DNA from: Ornithodoros turicata
Lineage: Eukaryota; Arthropoda; Arachnida; Ixodida; Argasidae
Reading direction: 5' to 3'
DNA length: 64,000 nucleotides
Assembly: GCF_037126465.1 (NCBI RefSeq)
Contig: NC_088203.1
Location: 88,102,668 to 88,166,667 of the forward strand
How positions within the stretch are numbered: position 1 is the first letter of the stretch; every line of letters starts with the position of its first letter. Position numbers and translations under genes: made by a program. The notes beneath the pieces were generated by a model. It did no database searches. It was not told where the DNA came from and worked only from the letters and a program-made list of their open reading frames with translations. Shown one piece after another: positions 12,836 through 25,700 of this stretch.

Positions 12836-14892
12836 AGAGACCAGTATGCGGGAGACTAATTTCTACAGAATCTCGTGTATAGCAGGATATGAGACGAGCT
12901 GATTGTTACGAGGCATATTGGCAGCATGCTTTTTAAAGGATATCAGCTCTTTCACATGAAATGACATTCTGCATAACCAGCACCCGTTTTCCTACATAGT
13001 GGCACACAATATATTTCCCGTCGACGCTCAAGCTTTCTACATATGCCTTGTCACGTTGTCACCACTCCATCGTTCTTAGCCGTCTTTCACGAAATAGCCC
13101 TTGCCACGAAGAGTGGGCAAATACCGAAGGCAGCATGATTTTTTGAAAGAACTCTCTTCCTTCGGGGGGAAGGATTTCTAGAGCCGATGCATATTTGACT
13201 ACGTCCGCAGGCGTGACGACGGACTTCACGGTCAGGCACATTCAAAGGGTCCCTCGCTGAATAATTGACGACTTTTCTTGCAAGTGAAGCGTCGCTTCGG
13301 CGAGAGTGAACTCACTCCGTGGAATGTTCGCCGCACTGCAGAATGGCAACCTAATGATCGACCATCTCACATGTATGGAGCTCATTAGGAGCGCGCACTG
13401 CACAATGTGGCTGCAGTTGCCCCATCTCGTTATTTGGTCGGAAAGAGGGGGTTCGTCATTACTACCAATATCTCTTACACTCATCTAGGGGTGTACTCGC
13501 GATGCCCTTCGTGTGTGGCCTTTGTTCGCCTTAATTGTCACTGGGAGGGTGTGGACCCTAGAAGAGAAGGGATAGGTGATTTTGTCAAAACGTGTATCAT
13601 CAGCCACGTGTTGTAAGGATATGATGCTCTACATTCGGCCTCTGGTGTTCCAGTCTCAAGCCTGGAAGCTTGAGATGTTCGGACCCTGTACGAAGTCTTG
13701 ACCGCGAGAGTTCTGCGCGAAGATATTGCGGGTGTATAAATGTCTTGTCGCACGGCATACAGGTATGTGGTGCAAGTTTCACAACATGGAGAAGGATGTC
13801 TGAAACACTCTTATAAATGTTAAGGGAAATGCCTCTCGACGAGAGCCGCCAATATGTCGAACAGAGTATGTTCTTTTGTTGATATCCTACAGAACGCATC
13901 ATTACAAATGGCAACCTAAACCTAATGGAGCGGGTTCGGGTGTGTAGGGGCTTGAGTTTCCGTAAATCCCCCCTCCGCAGTTGGACAGAGACCAGTAAGT
14001 CTTGCCACGCCCCAGAAGAACTGTCTGCACTACTAAATGGTGGTTAGATACTTTACGTTTTTGGAACTTGATCTTTTCGAAGCAATGGTTTTGCGTGTCG
14101 ACGTAAAGATAATCTTTGTATGCGCACAAGGGGACTTTCCAATTCAATCGTATGCCTATCATGAAGTTTATCGACCAGCTAGCCTGGATCTACTACATTC
14201 TGCCATTCCGGCAAATTCTGCAGAAACAGAACGTACCACCATTTTTTGAGGGTGCATCCCGCTGAAAACACACTATGAGATGGGCAAACGCCTTTTTTTT
14301 TCACCACAGTTATTACTCCTTTCAGTTCCGCCTCCAAAACAATGAAAAAACAAAACTCCTTTTGCATGCTGAAAGGTGTAAAAAATAGCATGTACGACAA
14401 TAGATTCTTCCACGCGCGTCTAGATCAGAGCCGTATGTCGTTGCAACTATAATGTATGAGTCTCGGAAGCGCATCACTTATTTCATGTGGCGCCAGCAGG
14501 AGTTTAAAATGTTTTCCAGCCCTCCGACAAGGATAAATCGCCGTTGTTGCGGATATTTTTTTCGAGGACTTTCACGTTTCGGTTGACGTGAAATAGAAGC
14601 ACGGCAACGACATATCTGTCCACGACACATGTGGTATGTGAGGACCAGACGCAGTTCCATAAAACATGCGCTTCTACATAAAAAACATATCGCATGAGTA
14701 CACCATAGTGGTGCGCGATGATCTTATATCAGAAATGGAGAGCGTGCAGCGATACAAACCTCCCATGCAGCATACACTATGTGCTACGTGCATTTACGGC
14801 ACGACAAAGCTGCCATAACGAGTGACGTCACAGTGGAGGGCCTGTAGATTAATTATTGGTCACCCGAGGGCAGTTTAGCGTGTACTGAAATG

Positions 14893-15055
14893 TTGGTATG
14901 TACCACCCTTCGATTAACGTCCCTCGCGGAGGTCCACGTGCCTGAGCACCTTGTACCATGCCACCGGCCTGCCACTGTCCTCGGTCGGGTTGAAACCTGC
15001 AACGTTGGAACAGCAAACGGACAGGTTACTTAACTGATAAACCGAGGCTGACATC
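14893..15055 (-). repeat. tRNA-like SINE, second family, copy 2
   Basis: On the minus strand, cctcggtttatcagttaag is a decayed A-box region and GGTTTCAACCC, complementary to 14987-14997, is a B box. The body ends in gacgttaatcgaagggtgg, as in copy 1. Too diverged to be a functional tRNA gene. Confidence 0.55.
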
Positions 15056-15059
15056 AAGT

Positions 15060-18000
15060 GGTGTGCTACGGATTAGAAGACATAATAGCGATTAAAACAC
15101 ATCTACATTCGGATGAGTGAGTTTCCTGGAATGGCATCCACTGAACAGAACAAACAGAAAAAACTAATGAACTAAACTAAAAAAACTAAAGTGGATGTCA
15201 AAGATTCCATTATGCAGAATGTGATTTTTTTTATTCGACACCGATTTTAATTAAAAACCATTACAACTGCATGAATTTCGGTTATATGGCCATGCGAACA
15301 TCGTGTAGGACAGTATGCAACTACCGAACGACTAATTAGTTAAAATTCATTAATTTATTAATTTGATGTTTCTGGGAAATGTGTGAGATAGCAGAATTGG
15401 AGCCAGTCATTATTCAAATCCATCGTCCTCATTAAACACCCTGAGAAACGAACGTACCTCGAAATATAAATTTCCGAATTTTTCTATGCGAATGCTACTC
15501 GAGTGCAGAAAGACAGGGATTTCACATTAGAGGGCCACGTACATTGGAGCGATCGAGCTGGCTGCAGTAAGTGCTAATCTGTTCACGTTTCATCGCTAGA
15601 GAAGTGCGTAGTTGTGGTTTCGGCTCATTTGCATAGCAAAATTTACTTTAATTTTAATATATAATTTATATATTTAATATGGATAATGAATTTCAATGAC
15701 TGACTCGAATTCTAGCTTAATCGTCCAGTAATTGCATACGCTGTTCAACAAGGTGTCCGTCTCGCCGTATAATCCACCTCCGAAAACGATTGATTGGTTT
15801 TGATTTGTAAAAGAGAAAATGGAGATGCTAGTCTCGAGCCACTCGGGACTGGCTACTCCAGAACGCGTTATTCAGAAAAAAAAAAGGAAACTACACAAAT
15901 CTATACACCCTGAAACGGAATGGATGAAAACAGGAAAACGAAATTTATCCAGCCCTAATAGTGTTTTAAATAAAAAAATAATAAATAGCACTCCCTGTAG
16001 AGTAGAACACACGTGTATACATAACTGCTGTATAACTGTTGAATACAAAGAGGTATATGTAACCGGTGCAGATAACTTTCTTTCTATCTTGTTTTACTTT
16101 TTCTATCGCTCTGGCCCGGATTCGTAACCGCTATTCACTGATTTGGTGGCTGGAATGAATTCGAGAGAAGCGCCGCGAAATAAAGTAACCTTCAACAGGT
16201 GATCGTGCGCGATATGGTCTGCGTAGTTTCCGCACAGGCATTCAGCACATTCTCTATGTTCTTCCGGGTTTGTGAGTCAGTCTCATTTCCGTCGGGCGTG
16301 AAATATTTTCCGGTGGCTGAAACGGGCTTCCAACGCCGACCTGTGAGCCTCGCTCTGTGTACCTGAAAGGTAACCATGTTTATATTTGGTGATTTCAAAC
16401 TCATTTTTTCACCTGCTGCGTTCTCGCAGTCTCCGGCCCTCTTTGTAATGACTGGTCAATGGAGGATCGAATTAGAACTGGCGTGACTGATGAACGTCAT
16501 TCTTCTTTTCTGAGTCGATCGTGCGTGAACATGGCAGGGAGGGCTGATTCATAACAAAGGAAGTAGCGAAAGCGATAGGAGTGCGTGCATGTATTTACGT
16601 CTTGCAGGGAATGCGACACACCAAACTTCGTCACGAAGTGTGTGCGTTGCAGTCGTTGGAAAAACGGAACGCAAAACACCGGAATAATACAGCTTTCGCC
16701 CCTCACCAACGGAGTGAGCGGGGCGTGTGCCTTTTTGCGACATTGAACGTAAAAATGTGCGCCTCTCAATATTTTAGAATGTTTGTTAATGAGGATATCA
16801 TTCGGAATAATAGTTGGCTAAATACGTAGTGAAGTTATGTTTTTAGATTGTAGTGTCTCTTAATTGAACTAGCGCACTCTACATACATTTTTGTAACGCA
16901 CACGTACAGGTTTTACTTGATCTTGCGTCTCCATGCACATTGCGAGACTAAGGTTCACGAGCAATGTTGTGATGCAAAACTAACTATAGCTAGCGGGCTC
17001 CTCTAAGAATACCAAATTTATTTATTTGCAGTCATTGCACGCTTATTTTGTCTTTTTCTTTAGTCGCATACTTTGTAGACATAATTAAAGCGATTGAGAC
17101 CCTGCACTTCATTCCCGCGCAGGCTCTACACAGCTAAAACGAAGCTTCATCGCGTGACACGCCATTATTCCGAATGACGTCGTTGGTTCTACTGAGTTGT
17201 TGAAAATGGGGCGCGTCCGCCTGTTTTCCACACTTCACATCTTGCACAATGTGTCCCAAAGGGGGGGGGGGGGCGTACACCACATGTGTCAAACTAGTCA
17301 CTACGCTTCAGAGTATCGACACTGAGTTCCAAGAGCGAGCATGCGCTATCTTGTTTCCGCGCCACGCTACCCAGGCGCACGCGCATTGCGCACTTTAGCG
17401 CACGATGCCATCTATGGTGCGGGGGTGAAATGTTCCTTTCGTTTGCAAGCAGCAGTTGCCGGCCTTGAGCTCACCTTGATATCCTCGGGACGCTCTGGTT
17501 GACAATACATGGATTATCGCACAACAATCATACATATCCTCCAAATGCCCATTTCCACCGACGTCCCAAATCAACCAAAAGCTCGTTTCATCGGAAAAAA
17601 ATTTTGGAGGTTCTGGGCTTTCGGTTGATCTGGGCCCGCGGGTGGCAGTGACCCATATCCCCCTAATGCTCTTTTCATTCGAGCGCCCAGAACCACGGGA
17701 TACTTGAAAGGACACGCTTCACCCGTTTGTCAGGGAAAGGAGGAAGGGTGAGCGGTTCTTGGGTGTGGGGGAATCCAATGTACTCCCTGCAACTGACTCA
17801 GACGTAAAGTTTGCCAAGGAAGGTGTTATTGATGTCGATCGCGTTCAAGAAGTGATCCGATCCGAATAGAGATATTTTCTATATGAGCGACTGGAGTCCA
17901 GACACTGTGTAGGTCATGATAGTGGAAAACGAATACATAGTAACAAAGCCCCACGGCATATGTCCCGAAAAAGGTTACAAGAAGGATCTCATCCATTACT

Positions 18001-18660
18001 TTTCTTTAATGCTTTCTGTTAATACAGTTCAGACTTTCAGAAAACACTCTATTAACCGTCTGAAACAACCCCTAGAAAATGCTTGCAAGCAGTATGAATG
18101 CATGAAACTCGCATATCGTCTGAACTGTCGATCTCCTCAGAAGGCGCTTGAGGTTTGTGTGTTTTCCGCCGTCCCGCTACATGTTCCAGCCACAGGACAT
18201 ACCATGCCCACCATGTTCTTTTTCGGTGCCTCATGACGCAGACCTCCATGAGCTTCCGAAAATAGCGCTTCTCCCGTGAGCAACGTGCATACGAATAAAA
18301 TTCATTTTCGAAATATCTCTCTGTTCAGATCACTTCTTGAACGCGATCTCATTTGTACACATGGAGTGTCTTGTCACTTCTACCCACCCAAGCTCAGGCT
18401 TCTTTAATATCAATTCCGTGCGTTGCTCTCATTTTTATATCAGTCATATCTGTTACATTTCGCGGAGGTGCAGCTGTTAGATCTCTAAGGAGAATTATTA
18501 AGCACGGGAACAAAAGAAGCTGTAGAAGTCAGCGGACCGCATACATCACGTTACAGAACATTTCGAGCACCGGATGAGCAGCACATAGGGACCCACGTGA
18601 CGGCTAGGGTCACGTGGCCCTCTCTGGTGAGTTGCAGGAAGTACAGCTCGATCTTAACTA
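15060..18660. other. AT-rich intergenic stretch, nothing recognised
   Basis: AT-rich DNA at 15100-16000 with only short ORFs, and a 13-base G run at 17261. No gene-like signal that I can support. Confidence 0.45.
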
Positions 18661-18664
18661 AAAT

Positions 18665-19550
18665 CAGGTAGTTGCCACTACATTTCTGCAAGTAGTTGAT
18701 AAACTACTAGCTAAACTACTATTTGGAGTAGTTAACTACAGTAGTTAGGTTACTGCAAGCTCCAACTACTTACGATTTTGCCGCAAGCTTTACGACACGA
18801 TTGTGCTTCAGAGTTTTACTTTCAGCTACTTGTTTGATGAGAACGGAGGTGCAGAGCAATTGTGCCGTGGATGTGTACTAAATCTTCACTTTTAATGTTT
18901 GTCTAGTGAAGCCTTATTTGCTGTGAAATAATTCTGCAACTCAGTTTATCGTGTAGGCACAGAAAGAATCCCGCCACAGGCTTTGTAGTTGACGATCGTA
19001 GCGGCCAGCGTAATACTTTGGTTACCGTCCTGGTGTACACATAACCATATAGGATGGCTATGTCATCGACCATCGTGGCTAAGCGAAAATATTTTACGGT
19101 CCAAGTGGCGCAATCGGCACCCACCACAATGTTTGTGCGTGGCGCATTGCTGTGTGACGAAGGAGCATGAGTGTAAATGTCGTACATGGTCTGCCATATG
19201 CTGTACATACCTTTATAGCGGAAGCTTTCACTCCAGAAAATATTTCCGCAGCAAGCTCTTTTGTCAGCGCATAATATACAAGAGACAGGCAGTGGATTTT
19301 ACGACAGTATGTGAATTAAGCGACGTAGGCACAAGAGTATATTTTAAGTGTCATTATCCCTGCTTGTGATTCATATTTAGGTGTCCAAGAACACTACAAG
19401 GGATTGGTGTTGATGGACAACGTTAAGTAGGTGTAGATGTAGTTAAACTACATTGCAGTAGTTAAAGAAGTAGTTTTAACTACTCCCCTGAAAAGTAGTT
19501 GAACTACTAGTTAGACTACTCTATCGCGAAGTAGTTAGTGGCCGTCACTG
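18665..19550. mobile_element. hAT-like non-autonomous element with AGTAGTT subterminal repeats
   Basis: The imperfect inverted ends are CAGGTAGTTGCCACTAC at 18665 and, on the minus strand, CAGTGACGGCCACTAACTAC at 19550. Both end regions carry dense AGTAGTT/AACTACT repeats typical of hAT-family ends. No clear 8-bp target duplication and no transposase. Confidence 0.6.
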
Positions 19551-20342
19551 GATATACCTGTAATATTTCCAGAGCAAACTTTGTGCTTCAAAGGAAACTA
19601 AAAACAGTAAGGCTTCACTTCTAATGACCGCATATTAAAATATGCATATACTTACTCAAGTTATTGAAACCATTATTAAAAAAATCATTGTCGCGGTAAA
19701 GCAGGTCAGGTGACATTTATGCAAATACAGTGTCAAGACAGTCTGTATACTTAGTATGGTCAACTTCTACAGGTGTGATATACCATTGATGTCTGCAAGG
19801 GCGCTGCAGAAATTCTGCATACTTGGTACAGAGAAAGGGTGAAACAACTCAACTACAGGAATGACGATGGGATATGAGGTGATTCACCGCAACAATTGCG
19901 GTACCATACCTCAGTGCTGTTGCGACTCCGGGTGTGGTAGCAGGCCGAAGGAGACTCAGCGAGGGAAGATAGAGACGTAGCAGTTTATTCACATGATGTC
20001 AGAGTAGGAATGAGAGAGATGGGCTGTAGTGCCCAATGCTATATAAAGTCTTTGGCGCGCAAGGTCGACGTAGTTCTCACGCACCGCACAGTTCGGTTCC
20101 TTTCATCTTCAACTGGCGGCAAACAATTGATCTTTGACGGCGAAGGTACTGGTGGATCTCAAGTGGATCTCTGGTTTCGCGGCAGCGTGTTTTCGCGTAT
20201 GCAGCTGATCTGGTGTCGTCCGGTATGGTGCCAGTCGCCAAGTCATAACAGTGCATGCGGGTTAGGTGACAGAGGTGACAGGGTACGCAGAAAGTACGGT
20301 ACTCTGAAACTCTGCAGAAAGGACACAGTCATTTTTGTGACC

Positions 20343-20612
20343 AGCGGCATGGCCGAGTGGGCTAAGGCATCCACTCGTTGGCGGTAACCAAGGTCGTGTT
20401 GTTGACTGGGAGGTGGTGGGTTCGAATCCTACCGCCGGCTGTGCTGTCTGAGGTTTTCCCTGGGTTTTCCGAAGACTTTCCAGACGAATGTCGGCACAGT
20501 TCCCCCTGAAGTCGGCCCAGGACGCATACTAATCCCCCTGTCCCCCCTGCTGTCCTCTCTCCATCTGTCCACATCTGTACGCCGCTCATAGCCACAGTTG
20601 CTTCGCGGCGCT
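20343..20612 (+). repeat. tRNA-derived SINE, best-preserved copy
   Basis: The head looks like tRNA-Ser/Leu: A box TGGCCGAGTGGGCTAAGGC from 20350 and B box GGTTCGAATCC at 20419-20429. The common body follows (gaggttttccctgggttttc, gactttccagacgaatgtcg, gcacagttccccctgaagtc) and then a C/T-rich tail ending in gcggcgctaac. It is not a tRNA gene: the spacing between boxes is too long and there is no acceptor-stem pairing. Confidence 0.85.
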
Positions 20613-20617
20613 AACAC

Positions 20618-20767
20618 CAGCGGCGGGGAACTGTGCCGACATTCGTCTGGAAAATCTGCCGGAGACCCCAGGGAAAACCTCAGCCCGGGCTGGGATTTTT
20701 AACGCGCGTCACCTCCCAGTCTCGGCGTGGAAAGCGATCATCCTGACCACTATGCCACGGGAGCTGT
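20618..20767 (-). repeat. tRNA-derived SINE with a different tRNA head, opposite orientation
   Basis: On the minus strand the head is TGGCATAGTGGTCAGGATG (complement of 20742-20757 and beyond), resembling a tRNA-Glu/Asp/Gly A box. The body then matches the copy at 20343 (gaggttttccctggg, ttttccagacgaatgtcgg, cacagttcccc). The two neighbours form an inverted pair that shares only the body. Confidence 0.75.
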
Positions 20768-20801
20768 TGGAAATCTGAAGTGTGTGCCTTTTTGTATCAA
20801 T

Positions 20802-21297
20802 TAGAAATGGGACGAATCCGGAATTTTCCGAATCCGAATTCGAATCGGCATCCAAGGGTGGTTCTGCGAAGCCACGAATCTTTCGAATCCTTTCTTTAAA
20901 AAAAAAAAAGTGTTGAAAAAGCCAGGGGAAAAACATTTCTACTTAAATGTAATTTATTTAACATGCTGTGCATCGACTACAGGAAATACAAATTCTGGAA
21001 CTGTTTCCATAATACTAAGAAACAACCAAAAGCAGAACCGTCCTACTTTTAAACTTCTAATCTAAGAGTTCGTGCCTGAACTCTTTCAGTCCAGCGCAAT
21101 GTAACAAACAAGAAAACATCCACCGGCCAATGAGGCTTTCGGTGAACTCCGCAGGCGCCAATTTTAAAAGGAAACAGACAAACGTGGTTGGTGGATTCGA
21201 AAGACTCGATTCGCCTGGAGCACTGGCATTCGGATTTCCGAACCTCGAATCCCTGCATACGATTCGAGGATTCGCGGATTCGTTTGGCACATCCCTA
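20802..21297. mobile_element. hAT-type MITE with 8-bp target duplication (496 bp)
   Basis: The ends are TAGAAATGGGACGAATCCG and, inverted, TAGGGATGTGCCAAACGAAT. The interior is rich in GAATCCGAAT/ATTCGGATTC repeats. The flanks gtatcaat (20794-20801) and gtaccaat (21298-21305) are an 8-bp target duplication with one mismatch, as hAT transposition produces. No coding capacity. Confidence 0.85.
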
Positions 21298-21332
21298 GTA
21301 CCAATTAACATGTATGCAAATTTATGCGGAAA

Positions 21333-21432
21333 AGCGCATACAGTGCTTATTTTCAACGAATCGGGAATTAGAACAATATCATTCGAAATGCTGATTGGCG
21401 TGTTATCTGGTAAAGTCTTAACGGTGTGTATA
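21333..21432 (+). repeat. Dispersed ~110-bp repeat, copy C
   Basis: Shares the blocks gcgcatac, aatcgggaa, acaatatcattc, gcgtgttatctggt and gtgtgtat with copies at 23288, 31741, 32411 and 49144. It lies just right of the hAT element ending at 21297. Confidence 0.5.
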
Positions 21433-22718
21433 GTCACGCAATAATGAGAGCGCTGCGATGATACGTGGATGCCACTAATCTCTACCGAAGTTTAATTCGC
21501 TTTGGAAGTCCTACTGTTCAAAATCATTAACTCGGTATTAGTGCACGTGACGGCTTTATGAATATAATCCGCGTGTGCATTGAAGCTGTTGTACGTTGTA
21601 TAACATGTCGCGCACGTGTTCGTTGGAGAGTGTCAATCGATACGGCAAGTAATAGTTGTACGTCTTCCCTTCGTTCCGGTCTCTCCGAGAGTAATTTGTA
21701 GCGAGGGAGCCTAAGTAACTAGACGCCGAGTAATTAATGAGCGCAACAGGCTATCTGTCATATTGAAATCCCTGTTCGGTTACTTACATTCCCAGTAGGA
21801 TTGGCATACTTGCGGCGCTTGCCGAATAACATACTTAGGTAACGAACTTGATGGTTAAGCTCCTGGTAGCACGAATCCAATATTTCTGTGAACGAAAGGA
21901 AACAACGCGTGTTGAATGAATGTTACGTAACTCGCTGTCAACGCATTTATCTGTTTAGACTACGTCGTATACCAATGAGATCGGTAAGTCGTACCACGTT
22001 ACAAAGTGTTGTTCACAAAAATAATTGTTCACATAACATGCGTTTGTTTCATCATACGTGTTTCCAAACGAATATCGATTTTTGTCGGATTTTCCCAGAG
22101 TGGGATGGGATGTACAAATACCGCAAAGCTTTCATAAAACATACGTGGGAACATATATGTACGCTTTTTTTGTCGATCAGATACGCACTTTGATTATTTG
22201 AATACGCAATTTGATTATTCTCTTCAACATTCGGTATTTATATTTTATCGTACCTGCATATTTTATATCGAGCCTTCTTCCTCTATCACCGAGCGAAAGC
22301 AATAATTAGTTGTCAGAAGTCATCGGTATGATAATGAAGTAGGATAACTATGATGAACGAGGAAATGCTCCAATACCGACGGGGCCGTGTGAGGATATAG
22401 AAAGTGCTCTAACTGCGGGGTTTTGCGATTCGTTGTCAAGAGACCAAAATGTTGTCGATCATCTACACCATTTCACGTCTGATGCAGGAACTCCGTGTGA
22501 CATATGCACAGACAAACGTTGTGGCGCTTGCTGCATGCGCTTTATTCCCTTCAAACCACGCAGGGAACGCCCTATCTCTACATCGTGATTTATTTTTTGC
22601 CTGTGTCTGTCTGTCTGGGGATCCATTCGGATTTCATGCGCTGGTGCGCCCTCTATGAACATAACGCATCATCCTGGAGAGTGGGTGTAATAAATTTATC
22701 ATTTCTTTTTCTTTTCAG
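21433..22718. other. Presumed 5' flank / 5' UTR intron of the A2M gene
   Basis: The stretch before the start codon has no recognisable coding. It ends in the acceptor-like ttctttttcttttcag. A promoter and a non-coding exon may be here or further upstream. I could not fix a TATA box or start site with confidence. Confidence 0.4.
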
Positions 22719-22792
22719 GCAATCATGGCTTGGAATCCGGCCTTTATTTCGTTTTCTGTCCTCATTTCTTGTCTCCTAGCATCGGCACAGAG
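22719..22792 (+). CDS. A2M: A2M exon 1: start codon and signal peptide
   Basis: The ATG is at 22725, with A at -3 and G at +4. It opens MAWNPAFISFSVLISCLLAS, a hydrophobic signal peptide probably cut after Ala-Gln at residue 22. The exon ends at AG|GTGAGA in phase 2, and AG joins T of exon 2 to give Ser23. A pyrimidine tract followed by CAG ends at 22718, six bases before the ATG. This suggests an acceptor and a non-coding first exon further upstream, which I could not locate. Confidence 0.88.
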
Positions 22793-25700
22793 GTGAGACC
22801 CTTTGTCTTTGAAATGCATGCGAGCGCGCTGGCAGAATGCAATTTGGGACGGCTGTGACGCACGATAAATGTTCCTCATTTCCACACGGCACGGCTCGGA
22901 ATGCGAGTCGGCCTCTTATAGTGTGCTTGTCCTTGAAGTGAGATATGACAGATATGGTGGTGGGCGAAGTAAGGATGCGGTCCTGCGCGTTGGTGCCGAG
23001 TATGCAAAAGTGCGGAAGCAGTTCGCATTGAAATATGGTCACGCCATTTTATACGCTCGTAAGCACGATTTCGGTTTAGATTAGTTGTTCGAACGTTCTG
23101 AGGTAGAGACTAGACTGTTGTTTCTCAAAGCCCCCTTAGCTTTCTCTATGCTGAAGCTTTTGCTTAACCTAGTAAGCGGACTCCGAGGAACCTGTTGAAA
23201 GAGTAAAATGTGGCATAACAACGTGGAGCTTACATTATTTCAGCCAGTCCTTAAAAAAATATTTTTTAAGCGTTTTTACCTGTAACTACTTTCTAAGAGC
23301 AGAACTTCTCTACATAACGCGCTCTGAACAACCCGTCATTCAGAACGATATCCTCATCTTTCCTGATTTCTCGAAAATCAGCAGCGTACGCGTTTTTGTA
23401 TCAGTTAACATTCTCTAAAATTGCTACACAAAAGGCGTCAATAAAAAGAATGTCCGTTCAATTAAACATAAAACATTTTCTTCGGACACCTCGTACAGAT
23501 ATTCCTTCGAGACTCTTACGCGTGTTGAAACCGCAATCGATGACTGAAAGCGTTAACGCCGAAGGTGAATCCGATCACACACTGAGCAAGCCACACGACC
23601 ACATCGCCATACCAACACTTCCGACGCATCATCATCACCAGAACGCAGAACCCAACCCATTTTTCCTACACCACTTCCTGGTTCGCGCGCTCACGGAGGT
23701 GGAAATAATGGTGCACGTCATGTTAAGCCCACCTTCCCTGTCTCAGCGGACCGTTAACAGTTTGCTTTCCTCACCTCGTCGCTCAACTTGGCGAACTTCC
23801 TAAAACGAGTGTTCGTGCTCCACTGTGTTCGTCGCCCAGCTTTGTCGCCGCCCAAAGAATTATGTTAATTAGGTTTCCCCCGGGGAAGACACCTTCTCAT
23901 AGCATTCTGTACCGCTTGGCTGCCGCTGCCTTCCGCGGCTTTGCCGCGATGAGCTCCTGTCACGGCAGAGTAAAGTGATTGTATACGGCGCCGCCGTACG
24001 TCTAGTCTGGCGGTGCAATGCTTTCTTTTCCCTGTCAAGGGGAAAAAGAAATGGAGAATTGAAGCGAAGTACGAAAGAAGTGAGTTACAGAAGGAATGCT
24101 TAATGAAACAGGCGACTTTGGCAACATTAATTCAATTCAGTTTTATTTGATGTACTGTTATTTGTCTCACGACGCAAATCGCGGATTAGCAATTCATGTA
24201 CCGTCCTATACTGTACTCTGCTGCACTGCTCCAGTCTCTTTCGTCGTTGGCCATAATTGGTGCGTTTGTGCGCTTGCACAGTCAGCTCTAATTTAGGGTG
24301 GCAACGTGACCTGGCCAGCTTCTTTCTGTGTGGCAACTTGTAATGCTCGAATGCAACTGATGTGTAGGGAGAGTGGCTGCAGGAGACAACGTAGTTTTTG
24401 GAGAAACTCCGCAAAGAATCCACTTACTTACTTTCGATTTCCCGATTTCACAGACTTGATGGGCAACTTCTGCACATGCTGGTCCTGCATATTCCGCACA
24501 CGCGCTACACCCCAGAAGGTTAACTGTACTCAGCCGCAAGGAGACCAAAAACCTAGTACGGAAAAGGAAATACAACAGCAAGACTAACGTAGTCCAGGCG
24601 TAGCCCGTCCGAATCAGCTGCAATTGAAGTTTTGCTCACGGCACTGGCAGAAAAGCGGTTTTCACTATCTGGTCACGCGAACCTCGCCGGATACCAACAA
24701 TTTGGAAATGTGAAGCAGACGAAGCGAAGCCAGCAGCGGTAGCAGATAATTCGTACGGGTTGCGATAATTTCAACTAAACTACGCAAGAATTGTCGTCAT
24801 ATGTAACATTAATTAGTGAAGGGCTCCAAATGCGAAAGCTGATAGTACTTTACTATCATGTGGTACTTGGGCTCCAATCCAGGTTGGCCTATAGTACTGT
24901 TACATACTATAGTACTGTTACTGTTACTGTGGAACATGGTACTACTCGCCGCCGTCGCTTGCTGCCCCTGTGGTAGATTTACGCTCACAAACTATCTATC
25001 TTGGAAGTTCATTCATATGAAAAGTACTACGCGTAAATGAGGGCTTAGGCTTTGTGTGTATTATCATGACAATAGCCAATAGACCATTTTAGAAAAGCAA
25101 GCGCCACCTGTGGTACGCAAGAGCTCATGGGAACTCAGAGGCGGAGGTAGAAGAACAACAACATTCCCGGTGTGCGCAGCATCAGCGTCAGCCGATATAA
25201 ACCATATCCGAAGCAGACGACGGAGCAGTGTCCATCCAAGTTCCCATGCTGCTTTGCGACACGCGCTTGGTGGCGCGCGCATCTTTTTAAAATCGTCTAT
25301 TTTACAGGGTAGTATATAAAAACAAAAGGGATTGAGTTGCAATTTCCGTTCCCTTCAAAACACTATGCATGGTATGAATTACTACGGCAGTGCATTAGCG
25401 GTTGTCTTTTGATTCGGTGACATGAGAAGGTTCCCAGCTGCCGTTCTCGCTGATCCGTGACGTGTGCTAAGCAAAGCTCGAACGTTTATTCGACGTTGGC
25501 CAATTTATGTACCTGCATGGGTGTTTTCTGAGATTTTCTATCTATACGGAGCTTCTTGGATGAAAAGGGGCATAGTGATGAAGAAAATAGAGCAAATCAT
25601 AGTGGAATGGGTATAATTACTTACTAGCACACTCGGATAATCTTGTACAAATTACCAGGAAATACATTGAAGAATGTGTAAGGAACTGCGATCAACGTCC

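Noticed and set aside
20350..20429. Possible tRNA-Ser or tRNA-Leu gene
   Set aside because: The A and B boxes are good, but no acceptor stem closes and the same body follows in several copies, so it is a SINE.
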